A stretch of 64,000 bases of DNA from Peribacillus muralis (GCF_001439925.1 NZ_LMBV01000006.1:220-64219), one strand, 5' to 3'; shown: positions 15,737 through 25,446, counted from the stretch's first letter. Program-made: numbers and translations. The notes: generated by a model from the sequence alone, not told the origin.

Positions 15737-17758
15737 ATGAAACCTTCACTTATCCTTTTGACAGGCGGAACGAAAACAAAGCACACTCTGCATCAGCAAC
15801 TTCAGCAGCTTTTAGGTGATTATCTGCACATTGATAGCTATGCAGTAGATGAGGGACTTCCAGCAGGTCTTGAAGCAGATGTCATTCTCTTCTCCTCCGA
15901 ATCCCTTAAAGAAGAAGTCGGTCATATAAAAAATATGAATGCCGCAACCTTCATTACAGGACAACGTACCGTCCATCATGAACATTTGGACAAACTCCTC
16001 ACAATTCCCACGGGAGCTAACGTACTTGTCATTAATGATGAGTACAATGTCACATTGGAACTGATACAATCTCTTTACCAACTTGGAATCAATCATGTTC
16101 GCTTTATAGCTTACAAGAAAAGCCATACTTATTATGATGAAATCGATGTCGCTGTATCACCAGGTGAAATAGAACTTGCCCCCACCTACTTGCCGATGGT
16201 TTTGGATATTGGCGTCAGACTTTTGGATATGACCACCATTTTAAGAATTGTTGATCATTGCAGGTTGGAAGGAAATGTGGCTCTGCAAATTTCAGAAAGA
16301 TACATCAGAAGCATTATTGAATTGCAGCAAAAATTGCTTGTATCCCAACAGGAAACAAAAGAAGTTTATCACCACATCCAAAATGTCGTTAATACAATTG
16401 ATGACGGAATACTGGTCATCAATGAAACGAGTGAAGTAACCGTGTTTAATCAAAAACTTGAAGCACTATTTCAAATTCAGGCGGATTTAATCATCAACCG
16501 TCCAATTGATACGGGCATTCTTCAAAACGAAGTGGTTCAATTTATACGAAATGGTGTGGAAGAGAGTCAATTTTTTAGCATTCATGGCGTTGAGGTCGTC
16601 GTGTACCGTCATACAATGATTGGGGAGCAGTCCATCGTGGCTGTATTTAAAAGTGTCCACCAAGCATCCGAAATTGAAAAAACAGCACAGCGCAAATATC
16701 GCGAGAAAGGATTTTACGCAAAGTACAGCTTTGATGACATTTTCTGTGAAAATACTAAAATGAAAGAACTTAAACAGATCGCAAAAAAGCTTGCATTGGC
16801 AGAACACCCCATCCTCATCCAGGGTGAATCAGGAACGGGCAAGGAATTGTTTGCTCATGCCATTCATAAACATTCCTTGAGAAAAAGCGGGCCTTTTCTA
16901 CCCATAAACTGCAGCGCTTTATCTGAAAGCCTACTTGAGAGCGAGTTATTTGGATATGAAGACGGATCATTTACTGGGGGACAGCGCGGAGGTAAAAAAG
17001 GGTTGTTTGAGCTTGCTGATAACGGCACCATCTTCCTAGATGAAATAGGTGATATCAGTTTATCGATGCAATCCCTCCTATTAAGGGTTATCCAGGAAAA
17101 GGAAATCAGACGAATTGGCGGCTCGAAGATTATTCCAATTAACGTTCGCATCATTTCAGCAACAAATAAAAAAATTGAGGAGCAAATGAAAGCACAAACG
17201 TTCAGAAATGATTTATTTTATCGTTTAAATGTGCTGAACCTCTCCATCCCGCCACTTAGGGAGCGAAGAGAAGACATCCCCCTCTTGATCCATCATTACA
17301 TAACAAAAAACGGAAAATGGATAAAAGTCGAGCAATCGCTGATGGATTGGCTAAAACGATCTGAGTGGGACGGCAATATTCGCGAGCTTAAAAACACGCT
17401 GGATTATATGCTGACAGTATGTAATGGAACGCTATTAACCAAGGATGATTTACCTCAATATCAAAAAGCCCAGCAGTCGGAAGATAAAAAACACCCGCAA
17501 CAAAATCGTCTGGAACAATCTGAGCATCTAATGATTTTAAAAATCATTATGCAATGCCATGAAGCTGGAAAAGCCGCCAGCAGGGAATATATATCAGCAA
17601 AAACGAAAGAACAGCATGAAAGTTTCTCCTTGTCTCAGCAGCAAGTTAGACGCCGACTTGATGACCTCGAGCAAAAAGGAATGATCATAAAACGCAAAGG
17701 ACGGGGAGGAACAAGAATAACGGAAGCCGGTATCTCCTACTTAGAATCCTTACGCTAG
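15737..17758 (+). CDS. PrpR-type sigma-54-dependent activator
   Basis: Enhancer-binding protein (673 aa) with an N-terminal PrpR_N-like sensor (about 1-185), a PAS-like region (about 205-310) and an AAA+ domain (about 335-560). The AAA+ domain shows Walker A GESGTGKE near 363, Walker B FLDEIGDI near 433 and LRERREDIPLL. The sigma-54 contact loop reads GSFTGG instead of the usual GAFTGA. The C-terminal 100 residues look like a winged helix (QQVRRRLDDLEQKGMI) rather than a Fis-type HTH. It is divergent from the cyanophycin operon and its target is inferred from the sigma-54 promoter and inverted repeat between them. The inducer, perhaps beta-Asp-Arg or arginine, is unknown. Confidence 0.9.
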   Translation: MKPSLILLTGGTKTKHTLHQQLQQLLGDYLHIDSYAVDEGLPAGLEADVILFSSESLKEEVGHIKNMNAATFITGQRTVHHEHLDKLLTIPTGANVLVINDEYNVTLELIQSLYQLGINHVRFIAYKKSHTYYDEIDVAVSPGEIELAPTYLPMVLDIGVRLLDMTTILRIVDHCRLEGNVALQISERYIRSIIELQQKLLVSQQETKEVYHHIQNVVNTIDDGILVINETSEVTVFNQKLEALFQIQADLIINRPIDTGILQNEVVQFIRNGVEESQFFSIHGVEVVVYRHTMIGEQSIVAVFKSVHQASEIEKTAQRKYREKGFYAKYSFDDIFCENTKMKELKQIAKKLALAEHPILIQGESGTGKELFAHAIHKHSLRKSGPFLPINCSALSESLLESELFGYEDGSFTGGQRGGKKGLFELADNGTIFLDEIGDISLSMQSLLLRVIQEKEIRRIGGSKIIPINVRIISATNKKIEEQMKAQTFRNDLFYRLNVLNLSIPPLRERREDIPLLIHHYITKNGKWIKVEQSLMDWLKRSEWDGNIRELKNTLDYMLTVCNGTLLTKDDLPQYQKAQQSEDKKHPQQNRLEQSEHLMILKIIMQCHEAGKAASREYISAKTKEQHESFSLSQQQVRRRLDDLEQKGMIIKRKGRGGTRITEAGISYLESLR

Positions 17759-17778
17759 AAGGAAAAAAAAGCAGACTG

Positions 17779-17810
17779 TAGACAAACTCGATGAAAATCG
17801 AGTTTGTCTA
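17779..17810 (+). terminator. Terminator of the sigma-54 activator gene (dispersed hairpin)
   Basis: TAGACAAACTCGAT and ATCGAGTTTGTCTA pair perfectly around GAAA and run into TATTTATTTA. Same family as 9064-9102 and 26852-26885. Confidence 0.75.
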
Positions 17811-18066
17811 TATTTATTTATGGGTTGTACAATTCGGACATTGATAGAAACGAGAGGCACTCGCTTTTCCAGAGGCGATCCGGGAGCCTCCTACGGCGTG
17901 TCTCCCATAGAGTGTTCAATCAACACTGCGTGAAATCTTAGATGAAAGTACTAACATAAAATAAACCTCTGCCTAACTTTTAAAGGCAGAGGTTGTTGAA
18001 TAGTAAGGCGATAACGTAATTGATTCTCCTAAAATGTTTGAGGCTGATTCAATTAACATAAAGAAA
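17811..18066. repeat. Intergenic with dispersed-repeat relic and a hairpin
   Basis: At 17860-17899 lies a reverse-orientation relic of the Bacillaceae repeat (CTTTTCCAGAGGCGATC, then GGAGCCTCC). At about 17966-17993 AACCTCTGCCT pairs with AGGCAGAGGTT, a possible terminator for the minus-strand gene to the right. I see no gene. Confidence 0.5.
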
Positions 18067-18453
18067 TTATAATTTTTTATACGTTTCAAACATGTCGGAA
18101 TTGTCTGGTACATTTTCTAAATAACTGATTTTACCTTCATCATCTAATTTAGCAATATCTTTTCCAGTTTGTGTGAAGACCGTTCCTGAAGAACGTTTAC
18201 CACATACTGCCCAAGGTGTTACGAAAGAATCCGTACCTTCTATGCTTTTCCATCCTTCAAACATATGTTTTATATCACTATTTTGTTGAAACACCATTTT
18301 CATAAATAATCTCCAGTTTTCGATTCCATTTTGCTCATGACCATTTAAAACAAAAACAATATCTTCGGAAAATAATGCTTCTAATTCTTCCATTGCTTTT
18401 TCACTTGTTCTTGATTGATCGAATAAATCAAAATATTTTTCTAAGTTTTCCAT
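18067..18453 (-). CDS. SnoaL-like (NTF2-fold) protein
   Basis: Small protein (128 aa) with the pattern of the SnoaL/NTF2-like fold: an N-terminal helix pair (MENLEKYFDLFD, then ALFSEDIVFVLNG), a central FEGWKSIEG and a later TVFTQTGKDIAKLDDEGKI strand pair. Such folds serve as ketosteroid-isomerase-like enzymes or ligand binders; no catalytic role can be given. It starts behind AAGGAG and lies 20 bp after the Rrf2-type regulator gene, so both are probably one transcript controlled by that regulator. Confidence 0.7.
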   Translation of the reverse strand: MENLEKYFDLFDQSRTSEKAMEELEALFSEDIVFVLNGHEQNGIENWRLFMKMVFQQNSDIKHMFEGWKSIEGTDSFVTPWAVCGKRSSGTVFTQTGKDIAKLDDEGKISYLENVPDNSDMFETYKKL

Positions 18454-18472
18454 TTAAATCTCTCCTTAGCAT

Positions 18473-18952
18473 TTATAATACCATTTTTTCATGGACAATT
18501 TTTTTTAACATTTGCAAATTTTCTTTAGGACATTTTTTGTTAATTTCTTCAGTCAAAGAAGCGATAGTTTCACGTTTAAGAATGGTTTTCCAAGATGATT
18601 CCGCTTCTTCCATTAAGTCGGATAATAAGCAAATTTCTTTTTCTTTCAAGTTAAGCATATCGTGGAAAATGCCGCTGGATGAGTATAGGGACTGCTTACC
18701 TTCCACCGCTAAATAGACGTCGTATATACGTATATCTTCAGGATCTTTTTTTAATTTAAATCCCCCTTTAATACCAGGGACGGAAACAAGAATATCGGCA
18801 TTAACCAATTTCCTTAGTATCTTTTGAAAATACGATGCTGAACCGCCCAATTGTTGGCTAATTATATCTCCTGACAATACAGCTTTTTCTGGTAAGAAAT
18901 TAAGAAGCAAAATAGCATATACAGATTGCTCCACACCAGTTTTCATTTGCAA
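18473..18952 (-). CDS. Rrf2-family transcriptional regulator
   Basis: DNA-binding protein of the Rrf2 family (159 aa) with an N-terminal winged helix: SVYAILLLNFLP, then a recognition-helix stretch (GGSASYFQKILRKLVNADILVS) and the wing PGIKGGFKL. The cluster of three cysteines that binds Fe-S in IscR or NsrR is absent, so it is closer to the YwnA-like group that senses by other means. The start is uncertain: the TTG at 18952 lies 10 bp after GGAG, while the ATG at 18946 is 16 bp away. It probably controls the adjacent SnoaL-like gene and itself. Confidence 0.8.
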   Translation of the reverse strand: MQMKTGVEQSVYAILLLNFLPEKAVLSGDIISQQLGGSASYFQKILRKLVNADILVSVPGIKGGFKLKKDPEDIRIYDVYLAVEGKQSLYSSSGIFHDMLNLKEKEICLLSDLMEEAESSWKTILKRETIASLTEEINKKCPKENLQMLKKIVHEKMVL

Positions 18953-19514
18953 TGAAAAACATCTCCTTAGCTCTACGTGTATAAAGAGGATAAACATTAT
19001 CGCCTTTATACACATAATAAATTATTATATCACTAAAGTAAAGATTCTTTTCTGGGCGCTATAAAAAGCCTTTATCTCTTTAGCCAATAGAACTGTCTTT
19101 TTAAGTTAAAGAATTCATTTAAATCTTACAAATCACTTACTTATAATTGGATTACTCCCTTGAAAATATCCTGATCCACTTATTTTATTGTTATATTTCG
19201 TTCTTCCTCTTTATATGTTTTACATTAATTATTTTCAAAAAAATTAGGCAAAATTAAAAGGCATGAGCCAGGTTTATTACCGGGTTCATGCCCTATAGTC
19301 TCCCTGCTTAAATAAAATGATTAATCACCTCAAAGGTAAATAAGTAGCCGTCACTTTTAGCTGTTCTGTTAGCATCTTTACACCAACATGACAACCTGTA
19401 ACATCGTATGAAGAGCGTTAATTAGTCGATCTTGCACACTTCAGTTACAGGTAAGCTAAACTAACGCTAAAAACGCTGATGCCTTTCATTGCATCAGCGT
19501 TCCTTTTTTGTGGA
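18953..19514. other. Intergenic region with two hairpins
   Basis: No gene seen. A strong stem at about 19260-19293 (GGCATGAGCCAGG paired with CCGGGTTCATGCC) has no T-tract and may be a structured transcript end. A second hairpin at 19472-19501 is the corA terminator. Confidence 0.45.
19472..19501 (-). terminator. corA terminator
   Basis: AACGCTGATGC and GCATCAGCGTT pair perfectly, 13 bp past the corA stop. T-rich sequence flanks it on both strands, so it may work both ways. Confidence 0.7.
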
Positions 19515-20456
19515 TCACTTAAACCATCCCATACGCCATAACGAGAACAACATCCCTGAGCCCACTACAGCCATTACTCCTAGGACAGCAAAATACCCAC
19601 CATGCCAAGTTAGTTCAGGCATATATTCAAAATTCATTCCATATATGCTAGCAATGAATGTTAAGGGTATGAAAATGGAGGTCATAACGGTGAGTGTCTT
19701 CATTATGGTGTTCGTTCGGTTTGAATTTATGGAAATATAATTATCCCTTATGTCTGCCGTCATTTCCCTATTGGATTCAATCATTTCCGAAAGCTTTAGT
19801 AAATGGTCGGAAATATCCATGAAATAGACCCTATCTTCTTTTGGAATGATAACCCTCTCCGAATTTAAAATTCTATACATTAATTCTCTCATAGGAAAAA
19901 TTGTCCTTCTTAACTTCAGCAGCTGGCTTCTGATTTCATAAACATTTCCAATTAAATCCTGATTGCTTTTTTTAGATTCAATTTCATTTAACTCGTCCTC
20001 GATTCGATACATACTAGGAAAATATCCATCAACAATTTTATCCGTCATTAAGTAAAATATGTACATTAGACCTTTATTTATAGATTTTTCATCATCCATT
20101 ACTCTTTGACGAACTATTCCTATTTCATTTGAAGGTAATAAATGAAAAGTCACTATGAAATTATGCCCTAAAAATATATCCACTTCTTCAGGTGCAAGGG
20201 AAGATTGGTTTAAAGTGTGCAGAACAAAAAAATCATACCCATCATAATAGTCGAGTTTGGGGCGCTGTAAAAAATGCAAACAATCTTCAATTGCCAATGG
20301 GTGGAAATTGAAATGAGTTTTCAAAAGCAATTTTTCTTCTTCAGTAGGTGAATCAAAATCCACCCAATACCATTTAATATCAGAACTTTTCAAACGTTCT
20401 AATGGTATATTTTCAATTAATGTTAAATCATTTGTTACCGCAAAGGTGCGAATCAT
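19515..20456 (-). CDS. corA: CorA-family Mg2+/Co2+ transporter
   Basis: Pentameric ion channel for magnesium or cobalt (313 aa, normal length). A long cytoplasmic N-terminal region (WYWVDFDSPTEEEK, HPLAIEDCLH) precedes two C-terminal membrane helices. The first of these ends in the signature YGMN (YGMNFEYMPEL), the selectivity motif of the family. The ATG is preceded by a weak GGATG. It stands alone, with no riboswitch visible in the leader. B. subtilis YfjQ is the same type. Confidence 0.9.
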   Translation of the reverse strand: MIRTFAVTNDLTLIENIPLERLKSSDIKWYWVDFDSPTEEEKLLLKTHFNFHPLAIEDCLHFLQRPKLDYYDGYDFFVLHTLNQSSLAPEEVDIFLGHNFIVTFHLLPSNEIGIVRQRVMDDEKSINKGLMYIFYLMTDKIVDGYFPSMYRIEDELNEIESKKSNQDLIGNVYEIRSQLLKLRRTIFPMRELMYRILNSERVIIPKEDRVYFMDISDHLLKLSEMIESNREMTADIRDNYISINSNRTNTIMKTLTVMTSIFIPLTFIASIYGMNFEYMPELTWHGGYFAVLGVMAVVGSGMLFSLWRMGWFK

Positions 20457-21113
20457 TTGTACACATCCAATTTTTTTAAATTAAACAGAGGCCCTATACA
20501 TAACGTGCAATCTGATTTAGGTTGATTAAATTTAATAAAAGATTAATATATTATAATATCCTTGCTTTACATCAAGTGTCATACTAGTAAGATCCATGAA
20601 ATCAGTCTAGGTCATACCTGTTTATTTGAGTTACAGTTATACCATTGATAGAAGGAATGGACAATCCACCGCAACGAATGAACAGATCAATAGTCATAAT
20701 AGTTATATTCCCTAACACTTTAGAAGGAAACTTGCCCACCGGTCATTAAAAGATAGGATATACATAAGCTAGTTCTATTCTTTACAATATGCAATGTCCC
20801 TACTGATAGGTAAACATGATTTAGTAACTCATATTCCTATAAAAGAATAACAGAATTTGGGGAGATATAGTTCAATAAATATTTATCCAAAGGAATATGT
20901 ACCGTTGAATTCCTATTGTTAGAAGTATTTTAATTAAAAAATAGCGACCTCTATCTCCTAGAGAACGGACTGTGAGTAAGAATACTTTGAAGAATGCAAC
21001 CATCACTGCCGAAAGATCTCAAAGCTGTTTCTTCCAAAACCGAACACGCTATATGGATCCTTTCAATAGAAAAAGAGTCACCATTCTGTGATAGATTGGT
21101 GACTCTTCTAATC
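20457..21113. other. Gene-free 650-bp intergenic region
   Basis: I see no open frame of interest, no known riboswitch pattern and no clear promoter for a gene reading into the flanks. It is AT-rich and holds only the protease terminator at its right end (21073-21107). Confidence 0.4.
21073..21107 (-). terminator. Terminator of the S8 protease gene
   Basis: AAGAGTCACCA and TGGTGACTCTT pair perfectly around a 13-nt loop, just past the stop codon at 21114. Confidence 0.7.
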
Positions 21114-24100
21114 TTAATTTATTTTTAGTGCTTCTTTAATGCTCTGTAGTGTTTTCCCCTTGTATTTCTTCTTTGGTATTGGTGTGTTTTCCACACCAGG
21201 GTTTCTGAGTTGGAAGTTTTGCTCTACAAATGCAAAGTCTTTCTGATCGACAGTTCCATCGAAATTAATATCAGCACTGCGTTTATTTGTCTCCCAATAT
21301 GTTTCGATTGCTATTGCATCCAAGATGTCGATTACTTCATCTCCGGTTACATCGCCCGCATAAGCAGGTCTTACATCAGCAACACGGTACGTACCGATCC
21401 ATTTACCTTTGTATTCACGACCAAGTTCAGCCGTTTTGACTGCAGTCGTATGACCGGGAATTTTCACATCCAATGTTAACGTTTTACTTGTTAACGGCAG
21501 CTTGTCGACAGTATAGTAATTTGTCGTCTTGGCTCCTGATGCTTCAAAGGCTCCGGTGAATTCTTTACCATCCTGGTCCGTAGCTTTTATTTGGGCTTTA
21601 GCGGCATTCATGTCGCGTGAGCCTGGTTTGATGCCTTGCACATTCAAATTGAATGCTTCCTTGGAATGTGTTGGAAGGATATTAACGAAACTTCCTCCAT
21701 CTGACGGCACTTGGATTTCATCTCCGCTTTTTGTATTGGCCTTTGTTTCACTAACCCTTACAGACGCCAGTGTTGATCCAAGTGGCAATTGCTCGCTAGC
21801 CTTTGTCGCAATCTCAAATAAAGGCATATCTCCGTTAATAGGCTTGACATTATCTCCTTCAAGCTTTACGGATACATTCAAATGAGAGTATGATGGATCT
21901 TTTCCGGCATCAGCCGTTGTGATCGAAACTTTTCCTAGTTTTTCAAGCTTTGGACTCACTTTAATATCTCCTAAACTTAAGTATTGAGCTTTATAAGATA
22001 CTTTGAACGTACCTCCTGTCCAATTTTTCGCATTCTTGACAGAGACTGTATTTTTATACGTTTCGTTATATGAAACGCTTTTTTTATCAGCCGCCGTCCG
22101 TACATATGTTGTGCCTTTTTCGACAAATGTCAAGATACGAGCTTCACTATAGAGACCGTTGCCTGCCCGGTCTTGGCCGAGTACCCGTACTTGTTTGACC
22201 GGTTGGTCGAGCGGTATATCCCAACTGAATGCCCCCTGCTCATTTATCGTAGTATATGCTAACGGTAATAAATCAGGAGCCCCTGGGTTATATGCATTTG
22301 TGTACCGATAAATCGTAACAGCATTTTTACTTGGATCTGTATCGATTCCTGCTGCTTGTGCTTCCTTCATTTCTCGATCTGTGATTGTACCGGATAATGT
22401 ATATGCTTTTTGGCCTTTTTCATACTCGATAACGCCTGAAGGTACATTAAGTTCCATTTTCGGCTTATTGTTATCAATATATAGGTCATATGTTTTGGAG
22501 AAAGTCTTTCCTGACTTCCCAGTCGCAACCAGCTTAATCTTATACGCTCCCTGCGGCGCAGTAACACTATCATCTGAGATCGGGAATTCACTATTGCCTG
22601 TGAAAGGATAATATTTTCCATACCCCAACAATGGTGCCAGCTGCATGTAATAATCTTCAAATGCTCCTGAGATATCCGCTCCAGCGATAAAACCAAGTTC
22701 TTTTCCTGTCTTTCCATCTACTAAGAAAGCATCAACGCGCTGCATTGGTGCACCGACTTTAAAAATCAAATTTGTTGCTTTCGGTTGAATAGGTGCATAA
22801 TACTCATACCGATCGCTGTCGCTCATAATTGGAGTATATGTTCTCAAGTCTTCAATTCCTTCTTTCAAATAACGGAATGCAAACGGGATTTGATACGTAT
22901 CACTACTATCCTTTTGATTCGTGAAAGTAATATACCCTTCATATGCACCTTTTTGCGCTTCCACTGGAATTGTTAGAGAGACTTGTGTGTCCAATTTATT
23001 GGAGCCTGCAACTGTTACTGTCGGACTCGTTTTAAGCTGGATACCGCTTTTGTTCCCATCTTGAGAATTTTCTTCATCTTGTTTGTAATTCACTTTCACA
23101 TCATACGTTTTCGTTGTTTTCGATTTATTTTCAAGCGTCAGCATATGTGAAGCTTTATGTTTTTTACCGTAATCGACGAAAGCTCCAAAATTCAAAGCAC
23201 CCGTTAGGTCTTGGATGTCAACCAATTGGTTTTCGGCGTCGAGCATCTTTGTCGTATCATGCACTTGGATTTGCAGATTGGAATGGATCGCTTCGTAAGG
23301 GTCAACACGTCCCGCTCCAACATCATACACACTGTAGTCTTCTTTTAACGGATCGGCCGTGTTCATGAGCGTCGCCTTGATATCAGCCGGCTCCAGTTTC
23401 GGATTGGCCTGCAACAGCAAAGCAGCAATTCCCGCCATATGCGGAGTCGCCATGGACGTTCCGTTTGCCCGTTGATACGCATATTCATAATTTCCGATGT
23501 TCTCAGGACCTTGCATGAAAGAAGGGACCGTGGACATGATGGATACCCCTGGCGCTACAATTTCCGGTTTGATATCATACGTCCCTTTCACGGGACCACG
23601 GGATGAAAAGCCTGCCAATTGATCACCTTCTGATTGAATCTGACCGATTTCATTGAACGTAAATGCAGCATCTCCCGCTTTTGCTTGATCTAAAAGTTTT
23701 TTTCCTTGTTCATTCGTGACGTTGAATGCAGGAATAAATGTTTTGCCTTCTCCTAAGTAGCTCGGAATGAATCCTTCTTCTGCAACATTGTTCCAGATGA
23801 TGACAGCCGCTGCTCCTTTGGCTTTGGCATTTTCAATTTTTGCATTGATTGTAAGTGTCCCTCGTTCAATCAATGCAATTTTCCCTTGAACATCCTTGCC
23901 GCCGTAGTCCGCAACATCTCCTAATCCTACAGGAACGACTGGAAGACTCTTACCTTTCCAAGTATCGATATCGTCTTTATAGCTTTTTGCTAACAACCTA
24001 AGGTCCGCAACTACAGACGCTTGTCCGGCCTGCAACGTACCTTTTACGGTTGCGATGGTCATGGGAACATCACTGGCCCCGACAGTAAGTGCCAGCTCCG

Positions 24101-25289
24101 CTGTTCCTGGAGAACCTAATGAATAAGGGGTGCTTCCCGCGTTACTCGCTGCCACGACTGCAGTCACTCCACTCAAAACGGCATTGTTGATGGCTATACT
24201 TGTTGGATATAGTGGATCATTTACACTGGCTCCCAGCGACAAATTGATGATATCCATACCGTCTGCCACAGATTTATCAATTCCTGCAATGACACCGCTA
24301 GACAAACCGGATCCGTAAGGCCCCAACACTCGATATGCATACAAGTCTGCCTCTGGCGCAATGCCTTGAGTAGCGTATTTGGAATCATTCTTGTGCTGGC
24401 CGGCAATCGTTCCGGCAACGTGTGAGCCATGAAACGAATAATATGTATTACCGCTTCTCAATTCTTGTTGCCCAGACGCCTTCCAGTCATCGTAGGTCGT
24501 TTCCATTGGATCTTCATCATTACTGATAAAGTCATAACCACCCTTGTAAGCATCTTTTAAATCTGGGTGATTATAATCGATACCTGTGTCTAAAACACCT
24601 ATTTTGACACCTTTCCCTTTGAATCCCTCTTCATGTAGCTTACCAATCTTCAAGTAGGCATTGCTTTCCGCCATCCCAGATGTATCCGCTTTCTTTATGT
24701 CCGATTTGACTTTTGGATCGTCCACTTTCACTTCCATATCGCTGTAAACAGCTTGTACTACTTGCGACTTCAAAAGTTCATTTACCTTGTTTGCAGGTAC
24801 CGTCATTGCCACTCCATTAAAAGCATGCTTGTACTCGCGATTAATTTGCACAACCGCTTTCTTTTGTTTCATTTCTTCTTTAAAGATACTGGCTATGTCA
24901 TCCCGAAACGCTTGGTGAGAAGCATTAACCTTACTTTTCACAGCTGCAGCGGACAGACTTTTTCCTTGCATTTTTGCATGTAGATCTGCAACACTTACTG
25001 GTTGTTGCTTTAATTGAACAATTACAGAAATAGTTTCTCCGCTCGAGAGATCAAGATTTGGATCTACCTGTAACCCCGTTGCTTGATTAACCTCCAATTT
25101 TTCAAGTGAATCTTTCTGCTGCGGCGTTAATGATGCCAAAATGGATTCGGCTGTTTGTGCTGTTTGCGCCTTCACTTGAGGCAAATAGGTACCATTCCCT
25201 GAATAGGAATACCCCAAAATACCACTGCCCAGCAAAGCGGCTGTAGTGACGAATTGAATCGCTTTCGTTCTCTTTTTTTTCTTCCCCAC
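21114..25289 (-). CDS. Secreted S8 serine protease with dockerin
   Basis: Large subtilisin-family exoprotease (1391 aa). Order: Lys-rich signal peptide (about 1-42), I9-type inhibitor propeptide (about 85-190), and catalytic domain with Asp in VLDTGIDYNHPDL (near 234), His in FHGSHVAGTIAG (near 287) and Ser in NGTSMATPHMAG (near 612). An inserted PA domain (about 455-540) and long beta-sandwich regions follow. A cohesin-like region (about 1070-1210) and a dockerin near 1310-1365, with two Ca-binding loops (DVTGDEVIDILD, DINFDGTVDQKD), end the protein. It resembles Vpr in its core. Frame runs to a TTG at 25319, but the GTG at 25289 follows GAGAGGG properly. A LysR regulator is divergent, 128 bp or so away. 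Confidence 0.88.
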   Translation of the reverse strand: MGKKKKRTKAIQFVTTAALLGSGILGYSYSGNGTYLPQVKAQTAQTAESILASLTPQQKDSLEKLEVNQATGLQVDPNLDLSSGETISVIVQLKQQPVSVADLHAKMQGKSLSAAAVKSKVNASHQAFRDDIASIFKEEMKQKKAVVQINREYKHAFNGVAMTVPANKVNELLKSQVVQAVYSDMEVKVDDPKVKSDIKKADTSGMAESNAYLKIGKLHEEGFKGKGVKIGVLDTGIDYNHPDLKDAYKGGYDFISNDEDPMETTYDDWKASGQQELRSGNTYYSFHGSHVAGTIAGQHKNDSKYATQGIAPEADLYAYRVLGPYGSGLSSGVIAGIDKSVADGMDIINLSLGASVNDPLYPTSIAINNAVLSGVTAVVAASNAGSTPYSLGSPGTAELALTVGASDVPMTIATVKGTLQAGQASVVADLRLLAKSYKDDIDTWKGKSLPVVPVGLGDVADYGGKDVQGKIALIERGTLTINAKIENAKAKGAAAVIIWNNVAEEGFIPSYLGEGKTFIPAFNVTNEQGKKLLDQAKAGDAAFTFNEIGQIQSEGDQLAGFSSRGPVKGTYDIKPEIVAPGVSIMSTVPSFMQGPENIGNYEYAYQRANGTSMATPHMAGIAALLLQANPKLEPADIKATLMNTADPLKEDYSVYDVGAGRVDPYEAIHSNLQIQVHDTTKMLDAENQLVDIQDLTGALNFGAFVDYGKKHKASHMLTLENKSKTTKTYDVKVNYKQDEENSQDGNKSGIQLKTSPTVTVAGSNKLDTQVSLTIPVEAQKGAYEGYITFTNQKDSSDTYQIPFAFRYLKEGIEDLRTYTPIMSDSDRYEYYAPIQPKATNLIFKVGAPMQRVDAFLVDGKTGKELGFIAGADISGAFEDYYMQLAPLLGYGKYYPFTGNSEFPISDDSVTAPQGAYKIKLVATGKSGKTFSKTYDLYIDNNKPKMELNVPSGVIEYEKGQKAYTLSGTITDREMKEAQAAGIDTDPSKNAVTIYRYTNAYNPGAPDLLPLAYTTINEQGAFSWDIPLDQPVKQVRVLGQDRAGNGLYSEARILTFVEKGTTYVRTAADKKSVSYNETYKNTVSVKNAKNWTGGTFKVSYKAQYLSLGDIKVSPKLEKLGKVSITTADAGKDPSYSHLNVSVKLEGDNVKPINGDMPLFEIATKASEQLPLGSTLASVRVSETKANTKSGDEIQVPSDGGSFVNILPTHSKEAFNLNVQGIKPGSRDMNAAKAQIKATDQDGKEFTGAFEASGAKTTNYYTVDKLPLTSKTLTLDVKIPGHTTAVKTAELGREYKGKWIGTYRVADVRPAYAGDVTGDEVIDILDAIAIETYWETNKRSADINFDGTVDQKDFAFVEQNFQLRNPGVENTPIPKKKYKGKTLQSIKEALKIN

Positions 25290-25446
25290 GTCTTCATCCC
25301 TCTCATAAATACGTTTCAAAAAAGTTAAAATATTCTAAAAATTTAGTATAGTACGAAATTATTATATAATTAATACATATAAATAAAAATTAGTTCTCAT
25401 TTATATAAGAGTAAATTTTCACTTATAGAAAGGAAGAGAAATAAAC

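Noticed and set aside
15737-17758. Calling the sigma-54 activator RocR because arginine use in Bacillus is sigma-54 controlled
   Set aside because: The N-terminus is PrpR-like, the C-terminal DNA-binding part is not Fis-like, and the gene sits with cyanophycinases, so the RocR name is not supported.
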